Below are positions 1 through 13,900 of a DNA stretch of 64,000 bases, piece by piece. The notes under the pieces are model-generated. The model saw nothing but the letters and a program-made list of their open reading frames with translations, did no database searches and was not told the DNA's origin. The position numbers were made by a program, and so were the translations under genes. The stretch's first letter is position 1. The number at the start of each line of letters is the position of its first letter. Location: the NCBI RefSeq assembly GCF_040436345.1, contig NC_133216.1, forward strand, positions 691,916 to 755,915, read 5' to 3'. Source of the stretch: Pagrus major (taxonomy: Eukaryota; Chordata; Actinopteri; Spariformes; Sparidae).

Positions 1-49
1 CATAATCACCATCAGTAAACAGGACACTGTCTGACTCTGTCACTCCTAG

Positions 50-114
50 GGATGGAGTTCACTGAAGTCTCGGTTGGGAGGGCTGACTCTCGCAATCACC
101 GCGACAAACACTTG
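50..114 (+). CDS. Possible single coding exon at the left edge (uncertain)
   Basis: A pyrimidine-rich stretch ending in CTCCTAG at 49 is followed by an ATG at 52 that stays open for 21 codons to a good donor (TTG|GTGAGT) at 115. It could be a first or internal exon of a gene running out of the window. I do not recognise the peptide, no partner exon is visible downstream, and it may be chance. Confidence 0.2.
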
Positions 115-378
115 GTGAGTTAAAGTTTTTTGCCGGGGACAAACGCTGACACTTCTCCACGTATAACTGCGGTATTTTTTTCCTCATATGAGTTACCAAA
201 GACACGACCAGTTACTACGTTACTGTTGTTTGGTCCTGTAACGTTGCTTTGTGGGACATTTCTCTTTATTGTGTTGAGTGGAGGACCTGTTTAGTTATCA
301 GACTGTCAGATCGACACACTGGTTCGGTTCCCCAATACTGCGCCTCTGACACTACCTCTGACACTGCCTCTGATACAT

Positions 379-1850
379 TTACATTGACATTCAGGGCATT
401 TAGCAGACACTTTTGTCCAAAGCGACTTACAATAAGTACATTTGTCACAAGAAAGAAACCGCAACATATCACAGTCGATAAAGTACAAAAGAAAAGACAA
501 ACAATTTTCAAGCCCTCATCTGAGCAAAGTAGCTGCTATTTATCAAGGATACCATGATTACAAAAGTGCTATGATGTAAGAACATACAAGTGAATATACA
601 TTTTTTGGGGGGTGGGGAGGGAGTCATGCTATGCGGGGTCGAGGTGAAGTCTGAACAAGTGAGTCTTGAGTCTTTAGTGGAAGATGGTGAGTGACTCTGC
701 TGTCCTGACATTGGTTGGGAGTTCGTTCCACCACTGAGGCGCCAGAACAGAGAAGAGTCACGACTTCGCTGAGCGGGTTTTGTTTGCTCTCAGCGATGGC
801 GGGTACCAGCCGGCCAGCTGATGTAGTAGAGCGAAGTGCTCGCGCTGGGCTGTGTGGTCTGACCAGTGTTTGGAGGTAGATGGGTGCAGTTCCTTTGACG
901 GCCTTGAAGGCCAGCACCATGGTCTTGAATCTGATGCAGGCCGCAACAGGAAGCCAGTGGAGGTCACGGAGGAGGGGGGTCACATGGGAGAATTTGGGTA
1001 GATTGAAAACAAGGCGTGCTGCAGCGTTCTGGATATGTTGCAACGGTTTAGTTGCAGAGGCTGGGAGTCCAGCCAAGAGCGAGTTGCAGTAGTCCAGGTG
1101 GGAGATGACCAGTGATTGAACCAGGAGTTGCGTCGCATCCTTTGTGAGGGATGTTATAGAGGGCAAATCTGCAGGATCGGGCCACTGCGGTGATGTTGGG
1201 GGTGCAGGATAGTCCGTCGTCAAGGATTATGCCCAGGTTCCTCGCAGTCAATGAAGGCGATACCGTGACATCCTCGACAGTGACCGACAGGTCCATGTGA
1301 GGGCAGTCTTTCCCCGACATGAAGAGAAGTTCAGTTTTACTAAGGCTGAGCTTGAGATGATGCACAGTTGTCCAAGCCGAGATGTCTGCCAGACATTCAG
1401 AGATGTGCGATGCCAAGTTCAGCCAGAGTGGAGAGGAGGATTTGGTGATTGACTGTGTCAAATGCAGAGGATAAGTCGAGGAGGATGAGGGCTGATGAGT
1501 GGGACGAGGCTCTGGTGGCACGGACCGACTCAGTCACTGTGAGGAGGGCCATCTCAGTGGAGTGAGCAGTCCTGAAGCCTGACTGATTAGGGTCAAGGAG
1601 GTTGTTTTGCGAAAGGTAGGAGGACAGTTGGTTGTAGACGGCACGTTCCAGGGTCTTAGAGAGGAAGGAGAGAAAAGATACAGGTCTGTAGTTTTGGATG
1701 TCAGCCGAGTCTAGGGTGGGTTTCTTTAGGAGTGGCTTTACTGTAGCTGTCCTGAAAGGAGCTGGAATACGACCTGAAGTTAAGCTCCTGGCTTCTGGCC
1801 AGGAAAACTGGTTCCAGAGTGGCACCAACACAACAACACTGGTTTAGAAC
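379..1850 (-). mobile_element. L2-family LINE fragment, 5'-truncated and internally deleted
   Basis: The minus strand encodes the C-terminal half of an L2-type reverse transcriptase. Fingers/palm segments (NYRPVSFLSFLSKTLERA, FDTVNHQILL) lie at about 1831-1410. The distal part (NLGIILDDG, DYCNSLLAGLP, PLLRDLHWLPV) lies at about 1300-800. Between them, near 1405, the palm segment holding the YADD catalytic box is missing and the frame changes, so the copy is dead. The 3' UTR ends near 379 with the widespread fish L2/SINE tail (AAGTCGCTTTGGACAAAAG read on the minus strand). A second, shorter copy lies at 17728-18417 and matches it closely. Confidence 0.85.
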
Positions 1851-3523
1851 AAAGAACTGCTCACGTCAGGGGCTGGAAGCAGAGTTATTGTGACCATGAC
1901 CAACTAGAACCACTTATGACCGCCCTTTTTTAAAACCAGAGCTGGTGTAGCATGTTCTGACGGATCCACGGGAGAATCAACAAAAGATTTTCACTATTTT
2001 CACTAATTGAAGCAACAGTGGTCTGAGGATGAGTCTTGTTTGGATTTAGGCATGTAAAGCCAGGAGCAACACTCATAAAGAGTCGATGTAGTCCGTCATA
2101 TTTGTTCCTAACAATGATGGGAAGCTGAAGACGTATACAGTAAGTGAATGATGTGACTCTGTGATGGCTCTCAAGTCTGTGGAAAAGCAAGCCGGTTCTT
2201 AAAAGGTTCACATGTTGAACCAACTTTGAACCAGCAGTTGGTTGAAAAGGTGTGAATGCCAGCTTTGCGAGTTCCAGGAACCCTGTGATGCGTCAGTACG
2301 GAGCATAAAACAACACCTAATCTTAAATGTCTTCTAATTCAAGCTAATTCACCACCAGCATCACCTGCACGTCAGGCAGCTGTACTTCGCTGTTTAAATT
2401 AAAATATGATAAAGACAAAATGTGATCAAAGTGATGAAAACAGATATTTTTTATTAAATAATGACATTGCGGGATGGTTTGTTTGCAGCAGTGTTGATGC
2501 GTCCTCTGGTTTCCTGTCAGTGCTAAATAATAAAACCATAATCAGTCTCCGTCATTCAGGATAGAAACACTTTGAACAACACTTTGAGACGTGATGAGGA
2601 ATCTGATTGGTTCTCTGCTGATTATGTCATCTTCTGAATAATAACAAACAACAGTAGTCATTGGAATCACTCAAAGTCACACGTACAAAAAGTGAACAGC
2701 TGTTCGTACAGTTAGGATAACAGACAGGAACTCAAAGTCATAAAATATATTTAAAATGTTGAGAATACCAACAGGAAGTGACATCAGAAGATGAATGGGA
2801 ACCTGAACTTGACTTTCTTCTTCTCTAACTTCTGAGAGACAGACAGACAGACAGATGGGGTTGGTGGTGGATGAGGGTCCCAGCAGATGGAGCACCGATA
2901 CAGAATTGTGCTTCAAGGTGTGATGTAAATCCTCTGAAGGGCGCTATCATTATCATTACTCATAATAATAATAACTGGTCCAGATAACACAATTTTGTTT
3001 TTAAAAAACGAAACTAAAATTCAAATATTATCTATGAAAACTTTGTGCTTACACAATAAATTTTATTTTGGCAGTTGTTGCATAAATTGTAATCAGTAAA
3101 CAGTAATAGATTACTGTCACACCATTCTGCTGCTGCATGAACCATGCTGACACTACTGGATGGATTAAAAGTTTGATTTATTCTGTTTTGTCTTCGTCCC
3201 TGAAGCAGAAAATGATCAAACTGACATTAAAACGTTATAAATCCAGTAGAGTCAGCTCCTGTGGCAGTGAGGAGTTGGGTGGAGGACAGTGAAGTTTGAC
3301 AGTGTTCATCATGACGTCACTCTGCTGGGATTATCGGTTCATTACATCACTATTATACAGACAGTTAAAACAACACATCAGTGTGCAGCTGGCTCACATG
3401 CTTCAATCAGACCTGATCCGCTCCAGCTGTCTGAACAGGGTCATACAGAGTCACTCTACTTTCTGTTGGAGGGGCAGGTCTAGACCACCAAGTCAAACAT
3501 ATGCACCAGGATTGGGGTAAAGC
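1851..3523. other. Flanking DNA, no gene seen
   Basis: AT-rich unique-looking sequence downstream of the minus-strand ATPase gene. It may include its 3' UTR: AATAAA-type signals exist on the minus strand, for example at 2450-2455 and 3177-3182, but none can be tied to the transcript. No convincing coding frame. Confidence 0.5.
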
Positions 3524-4020
3524 AGGTCTGAAACCAGAACAGGAAAGAACTATGAACATGTTTGAGCCAGATCAGGACAGAACCAGAACCACGTCTGAGC
3601 CAGATCAGGACAGAACAAGGAACAGGTCTGAACCAGATCAGAACTAGGAACAAGTCTTAACTAGATCAGGATAGAACCAGGAATAGGACAGAACCAGATC
3701 AGGACAGAACTACAATAAGGGCTGAACCAGATCAGGACAAAACTAGGACTAGATCTAAACAGGATGAGGAGCAGGTCTGGCCCAGATCAGGACAGGATCA
3801 GGACCAGGTCTGGACCAGATCAGGAAAGGATCAGGACTGGGTCTGGACCAGATCAGAACAGAATAAGGCCCAGGTCTGGACCAGATCAGGACAGAACTAG
3901 GAACAGGCCTGGCCCAGATCAGGACAGGATCCGGACCAAGTCTGGATCAGATCAGGACAGGATCAGGACCAGATCTGGATCAGATCAGGACGGGATCAGG
4001 ATCAAGTCTAAAGGGTTGTT
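3524..4020. repeat. Minisatellite, (GG)TCTGGACCAGATCAGGACAG-type units
   Basis: About 500 bp of diverged units built on GACCAGATCAGGACAG and GGTCTG. It lies just downstream of the stop codon of the ATPase beta gene and may be transcribed in its 3' UTR. A 104-codon frame through it (3764-4078) is only a translation of the repeat. Confidence 0.85.
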
Positions 4021-4195
4021 CATATTATCTCTTAGTGGTCCAGATCTGGTTTTCCTCACAACAGTGTTAACAGAGTAAACCAGATTCAGACATCCGGATC
4101 AGATCAGGTCTGGATTACAAAGTGTCTGGTACTGGAGATCTATTTCCAGTTTAAACCCAGTTTGTGGTTTCCATGGCAACTGACAGAGCGTCCGG

Positions 4196-4887
4196 TTATT
4201 CTGACACCTTGACCCGGAAAGTGACGCGACCCATGAACTTGTCCCGGTCGTCGTCGTTACGCAGGTCTGAACCCTCGACTTTACACTCGACCGTCTGCTC
4301 CACGTTATAATCTTCTTTTGTCAACAAGAGCTGCACGGCGACCACCGGCTGCACGTACCCCGCCTGCCAAAACAGAGAGAGAGACAGGTAGGGTTAAAGA
4401 GAGAGAGACAGGCAGGGTTTAAGAGAGAGAGAGTCAGGTGGGGTTAATGAGAGAGAGACAGGTAGTGTTTAAGAGAGAGAGACAGGCAGGGTTTAAGAGA
4501 GAGAGAGTCAGGTAGTGTTAAAGAGAGAGAAACAGGTAGGGTTTAAGAGAGAGAGACAGGTAGGGTTAACGAGAGAGAGACAGGTAGGGTTAACGAGAGA
4601 GAGAGACAGGTAGGGTTAAAGAGAGAGAGACAGGTAGGGTTTAAGAGAGAGAGACAGGTAGGGTTAACGAGAGAGAGAGACAGGTAGGGTTAACGAGAGA
4701 GAGAGACAGGTAGGGTTAAAGAGAGAGAGACAGGTAGGGTTAAAGAGAGAGGGACAGGTAGGGTTTTGTTTTTAATTTTGTCTCTAAAATTCTTACATAT
4801 TGTTCCATTAAAATATAATCTGATGTTGAAGATCCATGATAATAAAAACACTCATTATTATTGTTATTATTATGATTGATGATGATG

Positions 4888-4945
<58 letters not shown>

Positions 4946-7900
4946 AGAAGAAGAATACATTATTTACTCACATGAGCTCTCTTGCCGTAGTATGGGAAAA
5001 ACATTTTATCCAGACGACCTTCTGGTGGGAAGTACTGCATCTGTAATGGGCTGTCTCTCTGCCAGACAATGAACAAAAAAATAGTTCAAGTTATTTTTTT
5101 AAAACTGTTAGTTTGTGTTTCAGCATGTTTGGATTTTTACCTGAACAGCGTTGCAGTCTCTGATTGGTTAACGAGATACTGAGACTGATTAATGTCAGGA
5201 GGTGTATTTTCCCTGTATGTTTGCTGGTGATTCAGCCTCACAGCTGCATTATTGGATAGCTGGTAGTGAAGTGTGTTTCTGTATGAAATGTGTGTGTGTG
5301 TGTGTTACCTTGGCAGTACAATTGATGTAGGGGTCCCCTCGTGGTTTCAGTCCAATGACCTGCAGACAGACAGACAGACAGACAGACAAACTGGTGTTGT
5401 TTGTTTTCATATTTATATAAAGTTTACATTAATAATTATTTACAATCAAATTTGACACGTTTTGGACACAGTGTCGGTTGAGAGCTTCAGGTCTGTGAAC
5501 CTGTATGAAAGTCAGCAGATGACAGATTAATGTGACATCACTCTCCTCAGCTCGTCCTTCAGTTTCATGACAGTCATCTTATTGTGCTCAGACAGAACAC
5601 TGATGCTTCATGACTGAAGTCAGAGTCACAATCAGGAGTTTGAGCCTCACAGCCTGACTAAGCAGTGTTCTACTGACCCGGTTCATCTTGATGATGATAC
5701 ATGGTTTCCCCTCAGCATATCCGAAGCTGGTGTCGGGCAGACCGGAGCACTGACGCAGCGTGCTGCGTTTAAACTGACAGACTTTCTTTTTCGGCTCGTC
5801 GTCCTGTTCAGTGTATTCACCCACCAGACACAAGTCGTTCCCCTCCTGAAGACTGTCGTTATAATCTGCAGAGGAAACGAACAATTAAACAAATCTCCTT
5901 CTTTTAACTGTTAGTACATTATGCTGCCCTCACCTGTCTACACCGCTACCCTCACCTGTCCACACCGCTGCCCTCACCTGTCCACACCGCTGCCCTCACC
6001 TGTCCACACCACTGCGTGCATTAAATCATCATAACATTACAGCTTGACCTTTGACCCTGTCTTCTGTCTGTGCTCTAGGTTTCAGTTTAGTTGTTTCCTG
6101 TTTTATTTTGTAGGTTTTACTCTCATCATGTGTCATGTTGTGATACTTCCTGTCTTTGATTGTTTCTGCCTTTGTGATCGCCTTGATTCGTGTCACCTGT
6201 GCCCCTCAGGTGCGTTTAGTCTTTGCGCTCCTTCTCATTTGGTCAGTTCGTCTTTGGACTTAGTGTGATCAGCGTTCAGCCTTTGGTTATGGTGTTTTTG
6301 GACCTGGCCTGTAATTAGAATCTGATTTTTGCTTGTTCCTCACTGATGCCTGTTTGGGACTATCTTTTCTGATTTTGTCCTTCCTGCCTGACCATTCTTT
6401 AAGTCTTTTTGTTATTAAATCAACTAACTGCACCAGCTTCACGTCGGTAGTCTGAATACATCTTGCTTCTCTGCAATCTGCTTCTACTTACTCTGCAGGA
6501 GGTCGTGCAGTTGTTGGGTGTACTGGTTGTAGTTTGTTGGGTCACTGCGGTTAAAGGAGATTTCTGCTGCATGAGGACGAACCACCAAACCTGGATTTGA
6601 CAAAAGATATCTGAAATCAATAATAAAACACTGAAAATCTAATGACTACAACAGTAGAGATGTGTTCATATAAAAACGATCAAGTCACTCACTAAGACAG
6701 TCATTAAGATTTTACTGCTCCCAGAGGAGAAATGCGATTATGTCTGTCTGCAGAACATAAACATTTATATACCACACAAACATAAATACATTATTCAGTA
6801 CAAAGAGCATGAATACATTACAGAGTACTTGTTGTGTTTTGTGATTAATAAGCTGTGGAATGAAGAAGTGCTCTGGTAGAAGAGGATAAGCTTCAGCTAA
6901 AAGGTGTTTTTTGTGTATGCGGTCAGAGGGGAGTAGAGTGAAACATGAAAAAAAGATGTTTCTAAGGTCATGTGAGTGCAAATTATGTCTGTAATTGAGC
7001 TCTGAGAGGTTGAAGGTGGTGGATCAAGGATTTTGGGAGAATGTGTGTAATATGTGACAGCTCATTGTTGTTGGGGACGGACAGCATGTTGGGGACGGAC
7101 AGCATGGTGGGACAGCAGCAGAGTCTCATGGATTAAACTATGCTTTGGTCAAGCAGTAACAGAAGATGGGGGACTGAGGAGCAGTGAAGTGTGAGTCAAA
7201 GCTGAGTTTGTTGTCCAGTGTAATTCTGAGGACTGTGAAGTCATCGACCTGCTCTGCTGTCACACCAGCAATGGAAATGTCTTATTAACATTCACCTGTA
7301 GATACAGTGGTATGCAAAAGTTTGGGCACCCCTTAGGAAAATCACTGCATCAGTTGTCACTTGCTGAGCTTTTGAAGCAGCAACTTCATTTTAACATATG
7401 TTATACCTTATGGAAACAGAAACATCTCAGTAGTGAAATCATTTTTATTGGTCCAACAGAAACATTTTTATGTGCATTTAAACAAAAATAGGCATGTGCA
7501 TAAATTTGGGCACCCCAAAGAAATAATTCCATTAATATTTAGTAGAGCCTCCTCCTATAGCCACAGACAAGTCCCTTAAGTCTGGCAGGTGGTATTTTGG
7601 CCCATTCCTCCATACAAAACGCCTCCAGTTCAGTCAGGTTTCTTGGCTTCCGTGAATAGACAGCCTGCTTCAAATCAATCCATACATTTTCAATGATGTT
7701 AAGGTCTGGGGACTGGGATGGCCATTCCAGAACATTGTACTTGTGCTTCTGCATGAATTCCTTGGTGGATTTTGAACAGTGCTTAGGATCATTGTCCTGC
7801 TGAAAAATCCTACCCCGGCGTAGCTTCAACTTTGTGACCGACTCTTGAACATTCTTGTCATGAATCTGCTGATACTGAGAGGAATTCATGTGGCCCTCAA

Positions 7901-10900
7901 CTTTAACAAGGTTTCCAGTACCTGTGCTAGCCACGCAGCCCCATAACATGATGGACCCTCCACCAAATTTCACAGTAGGCAATAAGTTCTTCTCATGGAA
8001 TGCAGTGTGTTTTTTTCGCCATGCATACCTCCCCTTGTTCTGACCAAATAACTCTATCTTAGTCTCATCTGACCACAGTATTTTTTTCCAACATGCTTCT
8101 GGCTTGTCCAGATGTGCTTTTGCATACCTCATGCGACTCTTCTTGTGATGAACACTCAGGAAAGGCTTTTTGCGCATCACCCTTCCAATGAGCTTTTCCT
8201 GGTGCAAAGTACGCTGGATTGTGGAACGATGAACAACTACACCATCAGCAGCCAGATGTTCTTGTAGTTCTCTGGAGGTGGTCTGTGGCTTGTCTGTGAC
8301 CATTTTAACCATCCTTCGCCTGTGCCTTTCCTGTATTTTTTTCGGCCTACCACATCTTTCCTTCACAAGGACTGTTCTTGTGGCCTTCCATTTCTGCACT
8401 ACATTTCTGACTGTGGAGACAGACAGTCCAAACCTTCCAGATAATTTCTTGTACCCTTCTCCTAATTCATAATAATGAATTATCTTAGTTTTTAGGTCAG
8501 TGGAGAGTTGTTTAGAGGCCCCCATGTTGCCACACTCTCAGAAAGAACCTAGGACAAGCACAGCCAGCAATTACCTATGTTAAACAGCCTTTTTCATGAT
8601 TGGTTCCACCTGTCTTTGTAATTGAAGGTCTCACAAGCTAATCAAAGCAATTTTGTACTGCAACCTGTCAGCTATAAATCCCTACAGGTCTTGAAATGAA
8701 TGTGATTAAAAGGGTGCCCAAATTTATGCACATGCCTTTTTTTGTTTAAAGGCACATAAAAATGTTTCTGTGGGACCAATAAAAATGATTTCACTACTGA
8801 GATGTTTCTGTTTCCATAAGGTATAACATATGTTAAAATGAAGTTGCTGCTTCAAAAGCTCAGCAAGTGACAAACTGATGCAGTGATTTTCCTAAGGGGT
8901 GCCCAAACTTTTGCATACCACTGTAGTTACATTAACACTGCTAACTGAAAGGAGAAATAGACTCAATGATTATGATAATGATGCTGGTGGTGAGTTTCCT
9001 CAATAGACTCAATGAATGATAATGATTAGTCCTCACTGGGTAACTGCAGTCATTAGTTCACAGAGTGTAGAAGAAGAAGAAGAAAAAGAAGGACAGCAAC
9101 AGCAAAAGAACAGCAACAGCAGAAGAAGGACAACAACAGCAGAAGACGGACAGCAACAGCAGAAGAAGAACAGCAACAGCAGAAGACGGACAGCAACAGC
9201 AGAAGAAGAACAGCAACAGCAGAAGACGGACAGCAACAGCAGAAGAAAGAAGTCTGTCACTGATAAAGTTATCCAGTAAAGTTGGCTGATGGTGACGGAG
9301 CTTCTCTTCCATGGATCATGTTAAATGAAGAAGATTGTGATCAGCAGGGGTCGAGGAGACAAGCATCCTCTGGTCATTTCTTATCCTTGTAGGTGAACCA
9401 GCTGTAGACTGACAGCTGACATGATGGTGTTGAAGTACATAATGATTATTGATTGGTTGATCACTCCAACAGGCTGATGATGAAAGAGTTCTGCATGGTG
9501 TTTTTACCAGACCTGGTTAAAATGATCATTTTGAGTGTGAATTCAACAGGAAGTTAAACATGAGAACCTGCTGTCATCAACTCACCTGGATTGGCCACTC
9601 GGTCCTGATAGCGGGGGACGTTGTCATCCAGAGTCTGTAACATCACCCACATGGTGAGCGTGAACATTCCCGCCAGAAACCCATAGAAGACAAGGTAGAA
9701 GAGGAGGATGAGACCTGAGGGAGACAGGAAAAAATATATATATATATATATATATATACAACAGAGGAAACAAACGCTGAACAGTGATTGTAACTGTGTG
9801 TTTGTTTTCTGATAGCACTGTCCAATCAGATCGCTGGATCCTGCTCACTCTCCAGCAGCAGGCTGCTCACATCACTCTATGCTGTAATATACTGTGATAC
9901 ACTATAATACACTATAATATACTTTGATATGCTATAACATACTATAATATACTGTAATATAATGTAATATGCTGTCATGATTGTGGACTTTGTGTGTTGG
10001 TTGTTCTGGGTGCTCTGAAGCTTTTTTGCAGGAGCTGGCCGTGGTTTCTGTGGTCAGCTGGAGCTCCTGCACTTCACACATCTGTAGCTCATCTAATGAT
10101 CCATTACCAGCTTAAATACTCTGGCCGTCTCTACAAACGCTGCCAGATTGTTTCCATATTACTACGTGATATCCATGGCTGAACCTCTCGATCTATTTCT
10201 AGTGTTTTTTTTACTTGTTTGCCAGGCAGCTGCCTTCCTCGTCTAACCTTTGAATCTCCTCATCATTCCAAGAGCCACTGCCATCCCGAGCTCCAGCGCC
10301 ACAGCACACACTCGCCTGTCTCCTGTGGAACGCCAACGACAGCTTAAGCTTTGTATTTACTGTGGTCAACCCGGACACTTCAACGCATCCTGCCACTCAA
10401 TGCCAAAAAGACAAGGCTTACCAGTAAAGGAGAGCACCCTGGTGAGCCAAACTTCTTCCCTTTCCAGCTCTCTCCAACACATTAATCTCCCTGCCTCTTC
10501 ACAAAGGTCACATGACTGGTCCCTTGATTCCCCTAAGACAGTTAATGCCGAGCTAGCAGACTTTAAGCTACTGTCACTCACCATATTCAGCCTTTGAACT
10601 TGGTAATTTCTGGCAACCATTGTGAACAAGTCCAGCTTTTTGTAATTCCCTCTTCTGCTTCATCTGTCGTTCTCTGTCTCCCCTGGCTCAAACTCCACAA
10701 TTCTCACATTGATTGAAACACTTCCACCATCTGAGTGTTTTTTGCCATTCCCATTGCCTGCACTCAACCAGCCCTGCCTACAAGACATCTGCAACAACCC
10801 CTTCCATGCCACCTGATCTGTCCCTGGTGCCACCAGACTACCATGACCTGGCTAAGGTTTTCAATAAGGAGTTAGCACTATCCCTACCTCCTCACAGGCC

Positions 10901-13900
10901 CTATGACTGTGCCATACACCTCCTCCTCGGAGCCCCATTTCCTCTATAATCTGGCTGCCCCGAGAGAGCGGCCATGGAGAAGTATATTGGAGATTCACTT
11001 GCAGTGGGCATATTCTGACCTTCCTCATCTCCTCTTGGGGCCAGGTTCTTCTTCGTGGATAAAAAAGGACAAGACGCTATGCCCACATATCGACTACTGC
11101 TTGACTATGACAAAACCATCAAGAACAAGTTTCCTCTCCCTCTGATTGACCCTTCCTTTGAGCCTCTTTGCCATGTACAGATCTTCACAAAATTGGACCT
11201 CCACAAAGCCTATCATCTCGTCTGCATCCAGGAGGGGAATGAATGGAAAACTGCTTTTAACACCCCACTCGGACACTTTGAATATCTGGTTATGCCATTG
11301 GGACTCACTAACACCCCTGCTGTCTTCCAGGTCCTCATCAATGACATCCTGTGTGACATGCTCAATAATTTTGTATTCATCTGCCTCGACAACACTTTGA
11401 TTTTTTTCACGCACAACTGAAAAACACACAAAATATGTGCGTCTTGTGCTCCAGAGGCTACTGGAGAACAAGCTATTTGTCTAACCAGAAAAGTGTGAGT
11501 TCCACGGCCCTGCCGTCAGTTTCCTGGGATATGTGATTGTGCAGGGACAACTCCAGCCAGACTCCTCTAAGATAGAAGCAGTGGCTGAGTGGCCAGCACC
11601 TACTTTCTGTAAACAGCTACAATGCTTCCTGGGTTTCCCCAATTTTACAGAGGGTTCATCCATGATTACAGCAGGGTTACAGCCCCCCTGACTCGTCTCA
11701 CCTCCACCCTTTGCTTGATCCCCCAAAGCCAACTCTCAGGTTCAGAGTTATTCACCAGTTCTCCAGTGCTCATACACCCTGATCCCTCTCATCAGTTTTG
11801 TGGAGGTAGATGCCTCTGACTGCAGAGTGGGAGCTGTCCTCTCCCAGCGCAATACAGATTCCCAGAAACTTCATCCCTGTGCCTTCTTTTCCCGATGCCT
11901 GTCGTAGTTATGACGTGTCCTACTTAAGTTCTGCTAAATGCCTGCACTTGTGGCAAGCCTACTGGTCCCTTTTTTCAGCTGTTTCAACTTCACCCTTTCC
12001 TACCGACCTGGATCCTGCAACGGCAACCCAAACCCCCTCTCCCCCCTGTACTCCCCTGACACTGCTTCTTATGAATCTTAGCCTATCCTGCCCCTGCCCT
12101 TTGTTGTCAGTGCCGCCTCCTGGGAGATTGAGGCTATCGTTAAGGAGGCTCAGCTTATTCAGCTGGATCCAGGTACTTGCCCTGCTAATCACATGTTTGT
12201 TCTTGACTTTGTCAGATCCCAAGTCCTGCAGTAGGGGCGCTCCAAGATCACTTGTCAGCCTGGTTTCTATCGGTCCCTTCAGTTTCTCCAGCAGCATTTC
12301 TGACTTCACCCCGACCCCGCATAGCATGACTCATGGGTTTCATGGCATCCCAACAGACATTGTGTCAGACCGAGGACCGTAGTTTGCACCACAGGTGTGT
12401 TGCTCATTCTGTAAAACACTGGGAGCAGTCTAGTTTTACCTCTGGTTACCACCTTAGTCTAATGGCCAAACAGTGCAGGTCAATCAGGACCTGGAGATGG
12501 AGCTCCCATCCCATGTTCTCCCTGGTCAAGCCAGTGTCATCCAGTGATCGCTCTCCTTTTCCGATGTTGCCAAGGGTGAGGAGCAGCTCAGAATACCCGG
12601 CTTTCTTGGATGGTGTCCTGGAAGGGGTGCCATTCCATCTGGGAACACTGGGGGACTTCAACACTCACATGGTCAGCAATGGAGAAACCTAGAAGAGGGT
12701 GATTGGGAGGAATGGCTTGCCTTATCTGAACCCAAGCTGTGTTTTTTTATTGGACTTCTGTGCTAGTCATGGATTGGCCATATCAAACACCATGTTCCAG
12801 CATAAGGTGGTTTATAAGTGTACTTGATACCAGATCACCTTAGGTTGCACCAAAGGTTGATGATTGACTTTGTGGTTATATCATCAGATCTGTGGCTGTA
12901 TGTCCTGAACACTCAGGTGAAGAGAGGAGCAGAACTGTCAACTGATCACCACTTGGTGGTGAGTTGGATCAGATGGCATGGAAGGCTGCTGGATAGATCT
13001 AGTAAATTCCCAAGACCTGGGGGGGTCTTGGGAATTTGCCCATCCAGTCTACATGTGTTTTGTTACTACTGGAGTATGGGATACCAGGCCCGTTGCTACG
13101 GGCCATCTTGTCCCTATATAATCAAAGTGAGAGCTGTGTCCGTATATTCAGTCTAAGTCAAACACATTCCCGGTGGGTGTTGGAGTCCTCCAGGGTTGTC
13201 CCTTGTGTCCTATCCTGTTTGTGATATTCATGGACAGGATCTCAAGGCGCAATGGTGGTGAGAAGTGTCTGGATTAGGAACCTCAGAATTGTGTCTCTGC
13301 TTTTAGCAGACAACGTGGTTCTTCTGACTTCATTGGTCTGTGACCTCCACCAGTCACTGGGGCGGTTTGCAGCCAAGCACCTCTAAGTCTGAGGCTACAG
13401 TTCTCTGCCAGAAAACAGTGGATTTGAGCTTCTGCCCCAAGCAAAAGAGTTTAAGTATCTCGGGGTATTGTTCATGAGTGTTTGTGGGATGAAGCGTGAG
13501 ATGGGCAGGCTGTGGCGTGATGTGGAATCAGCAGTACTGCAGATGTTGCACCGGACCATCATGGTGAAGAGGAAGCTGAGCCAGAAAGCAAAGCGCAAGG
13601 TTTACCAGCTGATCTATGATCCAACCCTCACCTATGGTCATGAGTTGTTTGTTGCAAAAAAATTAGATCACAGAAAGAAGAGGGTGAAATGAGTTTCCTC
13701 TGTAGGGCAGCTGGGCTCTGCCTTAGAGATAGGGTGAGGAGCTTGGACATCCAGAGGGAGCTTGGGGTAGAGCTGCTGCTCCTTCATGTGGAAGAGTGCC
13801 AGATTGGGTGGTTGTGCATCTGATTGGGATGACTCCAGGGCGCCTCCCTTGAGAGGTTTTCTGGGTTTGACCAACCTGGAGGAGACCCTGGGGCAGACCC

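Noticed and set aside
3764-4078. 104-codon frame with RSGPDQDRIRT repeats
   Set aside because: Minisatellite translation downstream of the ATPase stop codon.
4380-4765. TAGGGTTAA in every unit, suggesting interstitial telomeric repeats
   Set aside because: Only one telomere-like 8-mer per 24-bp unit, surrounded by GAGA; not (TTAGGG)n.
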